Assembly (NCBI GenBank): GCA_022419385.1
Contig: JAJUBI010000008.1
Coordinates: 434,001-498,000, forward strand
DNA length: 64,000 bases
Reading direction: 5' to 3'
Source of the DNA: Paraconiothyrium sp. Pb-2020
Lineage: Eukaryota > Ascomycota > Dothideomycetes > Pleosporales > Didymosphaeriaceae
Notes under the pieces: model-generated
Told to the model about the DNA's origin: nothing
Databases searched by the model: none
Seen by the model: only the letters and a program-made list of their open reading frames with translations
Program-made: the position numbers and the translations under genes
Shown: piece after piece, positions 11,062-21,074 of the stretch
Layout of the letters: each line of letters opens with the position of its first letter
How positions within the stretch are numbered: the first letter of the stretch is position 1

Positions 11062-12060
11062 GCATCAAGCGAGCGCGAGCGCAATCCACGGCCTATTACC
11101 TTTCTTGTTAATTCTTTTTTTGTACTGCGTTCTACTCACGATTCATGATTCATTGCATCAGCGAGGAGCTTGGAGTTGGACTACCAGGCCTAAGACGCCA
11201 CCGCAATGAAGCGGCTTCGTACGAAGGAAAAAAAAAGTTTTTTATGCATCTGCATGACGCCAGGAGGAAAGCATGGTTTGGGACAACGATCCCGCTATCC
11301 TCTAATAATTCACGGCTGTCGACCTGGCTAGGTTGGCGGATTCGTCCATGTACCACAATCCAAACATCAATCTCAACTATATCCCCCAATTCTTGCTGAA
11401 GTCAGTCGTGACTCTTTCCTATTTAGACACCCTGCATGCGCGTACACCAAGTCGGGCAAGGCGCACTCGCATGATCGCTTACACACCTGGGCACCTGCAT
11501 GAATTCGTCGTTGATGTTTCCGCAATGTTGACAACAGAACATTGGATCGCTAGAAACGTTCCGATCCGAGAGTGCGGAACAAATTCCTTTAGCCACTATT
11601 ACTGATTGTTGATGCTGAATCACCTCTTACGGGAGCCGCGTTCCGGTATCTTAATGTGGGGCAGATTCGCCAAGCCCCACGTATTTCGCAGCATTACCAA
11701 TGGTGAGCTAATGAGGCTATTACCGCACCAGCGTCTATCACACACTTGATGACGCTAGCTCATGCTCTCTTTCCACTGCGAACAGCAATGCTAGCCGGAG
11801 ACTAGACCGGAATCTGTAGCCCTGCGAGGGGCCGTGGCCAGTGTCTGGTGCGCGGAATGTTCGAGCAAGTGAATTGGCCAATGAGGAGGGCGGAGTAGGA
11901 CCGAGTCGACAGGTACGTCTAGAAGCTGGCGGGATGGGTATATAGAGGGGTTTACGCCCGGCGCTGGGTTGTTGGAAGCTAGCTACGAGTTGGACAGTGT
12001 CGTGTGAGATCTTACTATTGCACCACTTGATTCGGAGATTGGACGTCGACATCTACCACC
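11062..12060. other. Intergenic, 1 kb
   Basis: No gene is seen. The left part is the 3' flank of the F-box gene. The right part holds the flavodoxin promoter. Confidence 0.5.
11873..11945 (+). promoter_or_regulatory. Probable core promoter of the flavodoxin gene
   Basis: A palindromic attggccaat (CCAAT box in both orientations) at 11873-11882 is followed by TATATAG at 11939-11945, 116 bp upstream of the ATG at 12061. The order and spacing are what a fungal RNA polymerase II promoter would show. Confidence 0.5.
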
Positions 12061-13143
12061 ATGGCTCCTAAAATTGCTATCGCGTACTACTCCATGTAAG
12101 TAATATCAGGGTACAAAGTCGGCATTCCAGCTATGAGAAATGTATGAAAGGTTCACACTCTATCACCGAGTGCGAACTTTTAGACATCTGCAGCTAGCCA
12201 GGATATCTACTTAAACCGTTTCCTCCATCTGCGATCGTTAGACTGACTTTATCCCATAGGTACGGCCACATCCGCCAATTGGTGAGATAACCTCCCAGAG
12301 CTGTCCTTCCTACCTTCGCAGCTTAATCATTGAGCACAAACAGTCCAACTAACTCCAATCCCCAGGCCGAAGCCGAAAAGAAAGGCATCGAAGAAGCCGG
12401 CGGGTCCGTGACGCTCTTCCAGTACGTCTCGTCCACATCCACCTGATACTATCCGCAACCCGCCTGTCTAACCTCTTCGCAGAGTCGCGGAAACCCTCTC
12501 CGACGATGTCCTCGCCAAGATGCACGCGCCTCCCAAGCCTACAGACGTCGAAGTTCTCTCCGACCCTGCGCAGCTCGAGCCCTTCGATGCTTTCCTCCTT
12601 GGTATCCCCACCCGGTACGTAACATGTTCTCTACACATTCGATTCTAAATCCACAAGCAACTGACTTTCTACTTTACGACTAGATATGGCAACTTCCCCG
12701 CGCAGTGGAAGACATTCTGGGACCGCGCAGGCAAACAGTGGGCCCAGGGAAGTTATCATGGGAAGCATGCCGGCGTTTTCGTGTCAACCGGTTCCCTCGG
12801 GGGCGGACAGGAGAGCACCGTCATTGCGAGTATGAGCACGCTCGTGCACCACGGAATCATTTTTGTGCCGTTTGGATACAAACATGCTTTTGGTGAGTGA
12901 CTCCTTTGACGGTTTCCCCAGCTGTTTGCTCGGTAACCTGGGGTATTTGCATACTAAAGGATGGCTGACATTTCTTCTACAGCTCAGATGTCCGACCTCA
13001 GCGAGGTCCACGGCGGCTCTCCTTGGGGCGCAGGAACTTTTGCCGGCGCGGACGGATCGCGCCAGCCCTCGGCAAAGGAAATTGAGCTCGCGACCATCCA
13101 GGGACGAACGTTCTATGAGACCGTGAGCAAGTCTGTCAAATGA
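12061..13143 (+). CDS. Flavodoxin-like NAD(P)H:quinone oxidoreductase (WrbA/Pst2, Alt a 7-type)
   Basis: FMN-dependent two-electron quinone reductase. Six exons (12061-12095, 12260-12281, 12366-12421, 12483-12614, 12684-12892, 12983-13143) encode 204 residues, the usual length. It starts MAPKIAIAYYSMYGHIRQ, the FMN phosphate loop. LFQVAETL, MHAPPKP, GIPTRYGNFPAQWKTFWD, GGGQES and HGGSPWGAGTFAG are family blocks, close to allergen-type proteins of Alternaria and Cladosporium. Exon phases agree throughout. The C-terminus FYETVSKSVK matches the family end, so TGA at 13141 is a genuine stop. However, the stop sits in TGA-CTA and the frame stays open to 13374 (separate entry). The 3' end also holds a possible 51-nt in-frame intron (13123-13173). 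Confidence 0.95.
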
Positions 13144-13377
13144 CTATCTAGCCCCGGAGAGACGGAGAAGCAGGCCGCACTCGCGGGCACGGGTGCGAAA
13201 GTTGACGAAACGAAAGGTGGCAAGGAGAATGGAGCTGGAGCTGGAAATGGAAGTGCATCTGCGAGTGCACCGGCTGCTGGAGCTGGGTCGCACCAAGCTG
13301 GTGTGCCTGGCCAACCGCAGGGAAGTGAGCATAAGAGTGGACCCTGTGGTTTGCCGTCAAAATGTGTTATTCTATGA
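13141..13377 (+). other. In-frame C-terminal extension behind a TGA-CTA stop, ending in a CaaX box
   Basis: After TGA (13141-13143) the next six bases are CTATCT, giving the readthrough-prone TGA-CTA. The same frame continues for 77 codons (13144-13374) to a second TGA. It encodes an Ala/Gly/Ser-rich linker and then KSGPCGLPSKCVIL. The last four residues CVIL form a CaaX box, and Leu in the X position favours geranylgeranyltransferase I. A second Cys eight residues upstream of the CaaX Cys could be palmitoylated. Low-complexity linker plus Cys plus CaaX is the layout of Ras/Rho tails, and yeast has a long-tailed paralogue, Ycp4, of this flavodoxin that I recall being lipid-modified. Alternative route: a 51-nt intron 13123-13173 (GTGAGC...AAGCAG) removes the stop and keeps the frame, giving a 265-residue protein. 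Both routes yield the CVIL end. Confidence 0.7.
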
Positions 13378-13772
13378 TCAAAGGGTACAAAAGACATAAC
13401 CTTCCTTGAACTTGGGAGTTATGATGCTCAACAAGGTGCTCAAATGTGCATATGCGTCCACCGTTTTTCTGGTCTGCAAATCTTCCACTCTGATCAAATT
13501 TCACGACTGAATCCACTTAGTTGAATACTGAAGAAGGTTCAATTCGTTGTACGAAAGTCCTGTAGCAACATGGAATCCACACAAGCGAAATGCACCAGCC
13601 ACGCCGCGCCCCGCCACGTACCAGTAGGTTTCTGCCAGTCGACCGCGCACGTTTCACAGCGATGACGTCGCCCCAGCGTTTCCCCCAGCGATCCAGCAGA
13701 CCAACACACTGAGAAATTCCAATCGTGATGCAGAGGCTCGTGTCTACATTCCTTCGATAGCACCTTATCAAG
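13378..13772. other. Intergenic, 395 bp
   Basis: 3' flank of the flavodoxin gene and promoter of the exopolyphosphatase-like gene. No further feature is seen. Confidence 0.5.
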
Positions 13773-15128
13773 ATGAAATCTCTCCGGCTATTGCCCTCCG
13801 CGCTGCTAGCGTCCCTCTCGGCAGCTTCTCCCGCCCAAGTCGTCTTAGATGCCTCATCCGGAAAAGCTGGAACCACACGTGAGGATATCGGCGTTGGTCA
13901 CTTTTCGGAATGGTCGCGCGCAACCAAAAAGCAGTTTCTCGTCGACTGGCAAGCGGGGAAGCAGTCAGAATGGGTGTTTGTCATGGGCAACGAGGCTGGC
14001 GACATGGACTCCATGACTTCAGCCCTGACATGGGCATATCACCTTGAGCACTCGACGCAGAATACAAGTAACCCGACGAAGGCAATTGCGTTGTTGCAGA
14101 CGCAGACTGATGCTCTGGACTTGAGGCCAGAGAACAAGGTGGCGTTGAAAAACAGCAAGATGACGAGCGGTCACGATGATCTACTGACCATGGACGAGCT
14201 ACCTGAGGATCCGGAGACGCTGGCACTGAAGCTAAGAGGCATTGTGCTGGTCGACCATGCGAGCCCGCTGCGGAAGTGGGAGCGGGCGAAGGTCCTTAGC
14301 ATCTTCGACCACCACGTGGACAAGGGCACAGCTCCTGACGCCTCCCCCCGCGTCTTCGAGAAGGTAGCGAGCTGCACAAGTCTCGTAGCGCGCCAAATGT
14401 TCGATGAGTTCTACGCGTTACCTGAAGAATACCACCTCCCGCACGAACTGCTCGAACTCATTCTCAGCGCCATATCAATCGACTCGGGAGGTCTCGAACA
14501 GGGCTCACAAACCGACATCGACACCGCCAAGCGCGTCTTCGAGCGCAGCCAGTGGGCCGACAAAGACCTCTATGAGCAAATGGAGGCAGTCGACGAGGTC
14601 CTCAGCGACGCAAAGAAAGACCTCGACGACCTTTCCGTCCGGGACCTCCTCCGCCGCGACTGGAAAGGTGATCTCGTGGATACGCCGTCCCCGCGCACCC
14701 CCACCGTTAGCCTAGGCTTCGCATCCATCCCCTACTCGCTGGACGAGCAGATCGAGAAAACTGGCTTCGGAGAGCTGTTCCACTGGTTCGCGGTGCACGC
14801 TGCGTGGACCGCCTCTATCAATACCGACATCGATATTTGCCTCAATAAATACAAGATCAAGGATAAACACGGCAAGAAGAAGAAGATCCGCGAGATTGTG
14901 CTTACTGTGCGCGATGACGTGCGTATCGACAAAGTGCAGGCAGATGCGTTGTTCAAAGCTGTGAAGAAGGCGCTGGAGAGCGATAAGAGTCTAGGGTTGG
15001 AGAAGTGGCATCGGGTGGATGAGTTGGCGCCGAGGCAGATGGTGTGGACGCATGAGTCGGGGGCGGGGAGGAAGATTATCAGGCCGATTGTGGAGGAGGC
15101 GGTGAGGACGTGGGATATGAGCGCGTAG
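13773..15128 (+). CDS. DHH/DHHA2-family exopolyphosphatase (Ppx1-like) with an N-terminal leader
   Basis: Single exon of 451 residues. It hydrolyses terminal phosphates of inorganic polyphosphate, by family. Motifs: GNEAGDMDSMTSALTWAYH near residue 71 (the GNExxDxDS metal site), VLVDHASP near 156, DHHVDKG near 179 (the DHH motif) and a C-terminal DHHA2-type region with RDWKGD at about residue 294. It is roughly 50 residues longer than yeast PPX1, which lacks a leader. The start MKSLRLLPSALLASLSAASPAQ looks like a secretory signal or possibly a mitochondrial presequence. The next in-frame Met (MGNEAGD) lies inside the catalytic motif, so the long start is needed. Confidence 0.88.
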   Translation: MKSLRLLPSALLASLSAASPAQVVLDASSGKAGTTREDIGVGHFSEWSRATKKQFLVDWQAGKQSEWVFVMGNEAGDMDSMTSALTWAYHLEHSTQNTSNPTKAIALLQTQTDALDLRPENKVALKNSKMTSGHDDLLTMDELPEDPETLALKLRGIVLVDHASPLRKWERAKVLSIFDHHVDKGTAPDASPRVFEKVASCTSLVARQMFDEFYALPEEYHLPHELLELILSAISIDSGGLEQGSQTDIDTAKRVFERSQWADKDLYEQMEAVDEVLSDAKKDLDDLSVRDLLRRDWKGDLVDTPSPRTPTVSLGFASIPYSLDEQIEKTGFGELFHWFAVHAAWTASINTDIDICLNKYKIKDKHGKKKKIREIVLTVRDDVRIDKVQADALFKAVKKALESDKSLGLEKWHRVDELAPRQMVWTHESGAGRKIIRPIVEEAVRTWDMSA

Positions 15129-15561
15129 GGCAAAGTGAGTGAGTAGAATATTGAAGCTCAGCGAGTGTCAAGTTTGGACGGTAAGGATGTGTCCTTACAC
15201 GTGAATACAGTGATGGAATGCAGTGGCAGAGTCGATGTATAGTAGGGCAACGGTATATATTGGAATGATATTTGTCCTTCATACAATAATATATACATTA
15301 ACAAGGTCCGATGATATACCAAATTCGAATTTGAATCCATTCTCCGACCAACTTCTTCGCAAAATTAGCAGGACAGTTGTGGTGTGGCTGATAGCTTTGC
15401 CTACGCTTAACTGGGCTTAAATTCTTCGTGTTCAGGCGGCAACCATAGGTCATGTCACTCAGCCACACTGAGCTATCGTTTAACAACAGTTCCTTCGGCA
15501 ATGGTTCGAAATGAAGCTACTGTAGAACCACTGGCAATACATTACTGTCAGAAGCCGAGGG
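15129..15561. other. Intergenic, 433 bp
   Basis: AT-rich patch around 15250-15320 (tatataca repeats). No gene is seen. The right part is the HET gene promoter. Confidence 0.5.
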
Positions 15562-17790
15562 ATGCCATGCACATCGTGTTGCGACCTGGACCCCACGCTC
15601 AGTCCTCCCGCCTACCGACCTGGCGACATCCACACCTGGGCAAAAGACCTGTTCGAAACAGCATCGAACGGCTGTCCGATATGCCACTTGATCTGGGACG
15701 GTATCAGCTACTTTGTTCAAGAAAGAAAGCTCGACTCTTTGCTGAAGTACGAATACGATAACATCGATATTCAACTAGCCAGCTCGGGGATAGGATCGCC
15801 GCTGACGGTCCATGCCTGGAACGATGATGGGGTCTTGCTTGAGGTCGAATTTTTCGCGACGCCAACTAAATTTCCGGACGCGCCGTGGTCACAATTTTCA
15901 CTGGCGGATCTGATCGCGCCGTCTTCTGGAGATGATGCGTGCTTCGAGTGTATCCGCACGTGGTTGGCTGAATGTGAAGCAGACCATCCTGAGTGTGCGG
16001 ACCCGCTCACTCCCCAATTGCCCACGCGGGTCATTGATATCAATCCGACCTGGAGAGGTAACAGGCCATACCTGTGGGAGACCAATGGGGCGCGTGGCAG
16101 GTACACTGCTTTGAGCTATGTCTGGGGAAGTCAGACTTCAGCGACAAAGGGATCAAATTTGACAACAACCACGGCGAATCTCGCGCGTCACAAGAAGCAC
16201 ATCCCGTGGCATTCGATACCGAAAACAATACAAGATGCTATGACTACCACTTTGGCGATTGGACTACGTTACATCTGGGTGGATGCCCTAGCCATCCTAC
16301 AAGACGAGGCGGAGGACTGGGCCCGTGAATCTGGCCGCATGGCTGAAGTGTATGCCAACGCAACACTGACCGTTGCAGCAACAAGCACAGAACACGCGCA
16401 GGAAGGCATGTTCAAGCCCCGTCAAGCAGCTTCGAAATGTATACAGGTCTGGCCCGTAGCGGCTCCCACCGTCCCTTCACATTCAAGCAAAACAATCAAG
16501 ATAATGGCGCGATGCCATTTGTACGAGGGCATTTACAACCTCCCGCTCCAGAGACGAGCTTGGACGCTGCAGGAGCATGTACTCTCACGCCGTGTCGTCC
16601 AATACACCTCGGGACAGCTCGTGTGGCACTGCCGATCTGCTCGCGCAATTGAATCTCGCCGTGTCTTGCAATACTCCTTTCGATATCCCGGCACGGCATC
16701 TGAGGCGTTCAAACCCATAGTGCTCAAGTTCCCCCCGAGCGACGACGCGAGCAGAACGCAAGAACAGAGAAAGGACATACTGCTCGCGCTCTGGGATGAC
16801 CTCGTCCACCACTTTTCGGAACGCCGACTGACGCAGTCGCAGGATAAGTTGCCCGCCATGTCGGGTCTGGCCAAACACATCGAGATCCTCGGCAACGGCC
16901 TGCTAGGTCGGTATCTCGCCGGAATGTGGGAGACAGAACTTGTGTATGCGCTGACGTGGACAACAAAAGCTACGTTTTCGAGTATGAAAGGCAACGTTGC
17001 CCCCCATAAACCTCGTTCGTATCGCGCTCCTTCCTGGTCGTGGGCAAGTGTCGATGGACCGATTGATCCGCCTTGGAAAGACAGCCTGCTGAAAGATGCT
17101 GGTCGACGATGCCACGTCGTCGACGTCCATTGTGAATTGAGTACGGGCGATCCGACTGGCAAGCTTCGTTCGGCGTATCTTATACTGCGAGGACGCTGTG
17201 TCGAAGGCACGCTCAGCAAACGACGGTGCACCACGTTCAAGTTCGAGGACACTTCGTCCTCAATGTCGTCTGCAGACGGGGTACTCGAGCTTGACCGCAT
17301 CAATGAGAAATGTAGGGACGTGTACACAGACGACCTGGACATCGAGGTCGTTCAGGAGCAGACGAGTGTTGCTGGCGGCGGGGACGCTGCAACGACGCCG
17401 TTTCCAGCCCAAATCGATTCTCAAGAGAAAAGCAGAGGCAGCCACACCGCCGCGTCGAGGCTCCTACGCTGGTCTCGTTCCTTCTCTCGTGCTAAGCTAC
17501 CCAGCTCCAAACATAAGCCTGCCTCTGAAGACGTCAGGACCTCTTCAGACATTGATGCAGAAACGCTCGCTTCTAAGCCTGCATTTCAACACGTCTATCC
17601 CCTCAAAGTCCGATGTTTCTTTCTCGGCATTGAACGAGAAGCAAGGCAGAAGAACTTCGGCGAAGCCACCGCCCTCCTTCTCGTTCCTTCAACCACGGTC
17701 CCTGGAGCTTTCGAGCGTGTCGGTATTTGCCAGGGGATGCTACTCCGATGCTTTGACGAGGTTGACGAGCAAAATGTTAAAATCGTCTGA
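15562..17790 (+). CDS. HET-domain protein (heterokaryon-incompatibility type)
   Basis: Single exon of 742 residues. A Cys-rich N-terminus (MPCTSCCD, then CPICHLIW near residue 38) precedes the HET domain, which begins YTALSYVWGSQ at about residue 181 and continues through PKTIQDAM, LRYIWVDALAILQDEAEDW and MAEVYANATLTVAAT. The usual Cys of the D-x-L-C-I block is Ala here. RAWTLQEHVLSRRVVQYTSGQLVWHC and APSWSWASVDG are also family blocks. HET domains are TIR-related modules that trigger cell death upon non-self recognition. Most paralogues in a genome are of unknown specificity, so the role here is inferred. It runs toward the convergent GH114 gene 235 bp away. Confidence 0.92.
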   Translation: MPCTSCCDLDPTLSPPAYRPGDIHTWAKDLFETASNGCPICHLIWDGISYFVQERKLDSLLKYEYDNIDIQLASSGIGSPLTVHAWNDDGVLLEVEFFATPTKFPDAPWSQFSLADLIAPSSGDDACFECIRTWLAECEADHPECADPLTPQLPTRVIDINPTWRGNRPYLWETNGARGRYTALSYVWGSQTSATKGSNLTTTTANLARHKKHIPWHSIPKTIQDAMTTTLAIGLRYIWVDALAILQDEAEDWARESGRMAEVYANATLTVAATSTEHAQEGMFKPRQAASKCIQVWPVAAPTVPSHSSKTIKIMARCHLYEGIYNLPLQRRAWTLQEHVLSRRVVQYTSGQLVWHCRSARAIESRRVLQYSFRYPGTASEAFKPIVLKFPPSDDASRTQEQRKDILLALWDDLVHHFSERRLTQSQDKLPAMSGLAKHIEILGNGLLGRYLAGMWETELVYALTWTTKATFSSMKGNVAPHKPRSYRAPSWSWASVDGPIDPPWKDSLLKDAGRRCHVVDVHCELSTGDPTGKLRSAYLILRGRCVEGTLSKRRCTTFKFEDTSSSMSSADGVLELDRINEKCRDVYTDDLDIEVVQEQTSVAGGGDAATTPFPAQIDSQEKSRGSHTAASRLLRWSRSFSRAKLPSSKHKPASEDVRTSSDIDAETLASKPAFQHVYPLKVRCFFLGIEREARQKNFGEATALLLVPSTTVPGAFERVGICQGMLLRCFDEVDEQNVKIV

Positions 17791-18025
17791 CACGAAAACG
17801 ATGTTCTGGAAGAGGGGAGGATATGTTATCCAGTGTTCTGATTGATTGCACAGCTACTCAGGCGCGTCGCAGTGCTGAACTATTGTAAGATCCGGCGAGG
17901 TATTCTATCTTCTGCATATCGATCTACATCACCTGCAAAATATAGTCATGTATGAAGCCTGAAACGGGTATATTTGTACTACACACCAGATATTAACCAC
18001 ACAGCCACTTATCCTTCTCCCACCT

Positions 18026-19377
18026 TTATAGACATTGATAATACCGCGGCGGCGAGACACCTTTGCATGTATATGGCGACTGCGAATCTTAAGCATTAGC
18101 AAAAGCAATATTCGAGGTAGTAGTGAAAATATGGCACACTCACCTCGCACACCGTACATCCCTTCCAGTCATTCCCACCACACTGATCCCAGTGTTTCGA
18201 TTTGCACCCGTTCCCAGGTCCCGCCGTGCTTGTGGGCTGCGACGGTGTTGCAGTCGTCCTCGTAGGCGTTGGAGGCGTTGTTGGGCGTGGCGTTGTAGTC
18301 GGTCTCGTCGTACTCGGGCGCGTCGTAGGCTGCCTGGTCGTCGTGGGCCTGGGAGTTTGCGTCCTCGTCGGCCTTGGAGGGCTCGTGCCTCCTTTCGTCG
18401 GCGTGTCCACCTGGCTGCCGTCGCAGTATACAGCGGGGCCATCGAGCGCCATGTTCTTCAGGATGGTGCTCATGCCCGTGGTGCCGGCCGCTGTGCACGA
18501 GACGCCTTTCGCTGCAGCGGTGTTGAGTGGGGTAGGATATTCGATGTGGAAGACGGGTTTGTTGGTTGCGAGGAAGGCGTTATAGCGGTCGCATTCGCTG
18601 AGCTGGGCGCATTGTTCATTTACGGCGAAGTCGACGGTGGACGTGAGGGCGTCGACGATGTCGAGAGAATTTTTCAGACCGATTTCCATGCTATATTTTG
18701 CGGCTTCGGTGGCCATCCATTTTACGTAGTCGATTGCGTCTTGGGATTTGAGGGATAGCCCGTTATCGTTTTGCTGGAGTTATTTATTAGCCAACTTGAG
18801 CACAGTTCAGAAAGACTTTAGGGATGTAGGCTGTTCATCGACTGGATATTGGGTACTCACGTAGCCGTCTGAAGCGTCGGTTAGCACTGTGGTTCATTCT
18901 CATCATCTCCACAATAGGGAGGCCAGGAAACGTACCTATGTTGTCCGGATCTATAGCATCGCAACCTTTGTCTCCAGCTAGCTTGATGCGCTTCGCCATG
19001 ATGTCCCTGACTTTTGTGCTTCCTGTCCGTATCCACTTCTCGTTCGGCCATTCTGGCAACACCTTTCCAACATCTGCAGTCGGGAAATCTTTCGCATCTG
19101 CGCGCCAGTCTTCCACTGTTCCAGCGCTGAAGTAACATATCACAATCTTCCCCGTTGCTTTCAGTGCTGTGATCGTCGCCGTGTCGCTGTCGAACAGATC
19201 AATGTCCCATACTGGTGCATCGGTAGGCGGAAGAGGTGTTTTTGATACGTCTGGCACGCCCGTAAGGATAATCTGCCACTTTTGGCCCTTCACAAACTGG
19301 CTTTGCGCCCATGAAGGGGCAATGAACAAAGTCGCCCAGAACAGTGAGGCGAGCATCTTGAAGAAAAGCTCACTCAT
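18026..19377 (-). CDS. Secreted GH114 endo-alpha-1,4-polygalactosaminidase with C-terminal CBM1
   Basis: Minus-strand exons 19377-18936, 18868-18861 (8 nt), 18773-18144 and 18079-18026 give 377 residues. Signal peptide: MSELFFKMLASLFWATLFIAPSWAQ; a second possible Met is at 19356. The GH114 domain carries WQIILTG, VWDIDLFDS, VICYFSAGTVEDWR, GCDAIDPDNIDGY, NDNGL and IGLKNS; acidic residues in the D-P-D-N block are the likely catalytic centre. The family cleaves galactosamine-containing exopolysaccharide. A Pro/Thr linker (PRPTTTRQPTTRPSTTRP) leads to a cellulose-binding CBM1 with WDQCGGNDWKGCTVCE and YTCKGVSPPRYYQCL, completed only by the last exon. The 8-nt exon supplies D-G-Y of the conserved DPDNIDGY. 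Confidence is high because all phases close exactly. Confidence 0.9.
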
Positions 19378-21074
19378 GTGAGGAAAATGTAGAGAACAAT
19401 CCGAACTTTTCGTCACGTCCCAGGAAGCAAAGGAAAACCAGGACGATTGGCAGGTACAGAAGCCATGCGGCGAAGCTCAGATGCAGCAGGTGATCTTCTA
19501 GAACCGGCATTTCGAGCATATAAAGTTGCGTGCGCTCGCCACATGGTTGGCCATCATTCTGGTTTACGTATGTCTTCGACAAAAGTGCAATGCATTCACA
19601 TTAGCCGTCTGAAAATGTAGTGACCTTGGGGACACTGGCCCTTCCCCATATTTGCTTGAAAATTGCGCGTGCGTAACCGAGCCAACCATGCACGGGAGAT
19701 GTAAATATAATGAACACTCGGTCACACCCGGGTCTTTAGTCGAAGCTCGAAGCCATTTTAGATTGCGCCGACAGCGTAACCACAGCACGCCATGGACGAG
19801 ATGCCTGAGTCTTGCAAGTGACCAGCACATGTGCTAGATCATTGTCTGGCGTAAAGCGGAGCGCTGAGAAAATTTCAGACATCGCGCGTTCAGATACTTA
19901 AGGTGACCGCGTCCTACGCGTGAATCTCCCGATCGACGAGTTATGCTAGCTTGCATGTTCGGTAGATGGAAGCATGCGGGGAAAAAGCTTAGCTGTGAAT
20001 CTCATTGCCATGCTCAAAGATCTTAGTGAGATGATCGACGGGTGCGGAGCGACAAAGGGAAATGTTCTGGACTGCGGCTAAATCGACCCACAATATACCG
20101 ACCATGCATCAACGTGATGCACTGACGACGCTTTAAGGTCAGCAAGACACTTTCGCAAAGCTGTAGAATCCTAGACCGGAAATTTGAACAATTTGCTTCG
20201 CCAACAATCTGTTATTCCTTGATTAGCCCACCAATGAAAAATCACGCCCGCTTGCCAGAAAAGGAGCACACGTGCAAGGTATCCACGCTGTGCATGAAAA
20301 CGTGCTCGAGAAGAGAACGATGGCGATTGTACGTGCAAAATCTGCAGCCGATGCATGGAGAGGGCATCTTGATTTGGTCCAGTCTAGGAGCCACGAATAC
20401 AGGAACTCCACCAGTAGAGCATAGGTCAGTTTGATTCCGGGCTTGAGAAGCTCGACCATCCAGGTTTCGTTGCGGCTGCTATATTTTGCCCATCAATGAC
20501 GGAAAATATAATCGGGTTTCCAGAGGGGTCAAAAGCATTCAGATTGCGTTTCAAAACATATGGAAAGGAGAGAACGTATCGTGAGTGAATCTCACAGACT
20601 TTCGAGACAGCGTATCTCCAAGGACGGCACGCGAGGCCGTAGAGCAGACGAGCTACCGCGTTCAGGTTTAGGCGTCGTATTCATCCATCCGCAGCCGCAA
20701 CCGGAAGGCGTTCCGCTGTCCGAACTGGTAAGCAGCTTCTTGTCGCCATTGGCAGGCGGTATTGGAAACTCGTGTAGCTAACGCGGGATCGGACAATCAG
20801 TGAACAACAGCCGAGCACCCAGCCAGTGCAGCGTGAGAATAAGTGTTTGCGGAGGATCGTCGCGACCTCTGGTAGGTATCGATAAGATCACGTGAATCGG
20901 ACTGCGGAGATGATCCGGCCGCCGATTGGTGTGCCGACTCGCAACTTTTTAGGAGTACGTACTTCATCGTTCCGCATGTACATTCTTTAATAATACTACT
21001 ACTGTTACTCAGATGGACTTCTCACTCAAGCAAGGGGAAGATCCGCAGCGACCGCATCAAGAACGCCTCTCTCC
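19378..21074. other. Intergenic, 1.7 kb
   Basis: No recognisable gene. It contains the promoters of the divergent GH114 gene (left end) and PPR gene (right end). A CACGTG E-box occurs near 20889. Short open frames (for example 20560-20781 plus) have no family resemblance. Confidence 0.5.

Noticed and set aside
13123..13151. 29-nt intron GTGAGC...CTATCTAG in the flavodoxin tail
   Set aside because: Far too short for a spliceosomal intron, and joining it leads to an early stop.
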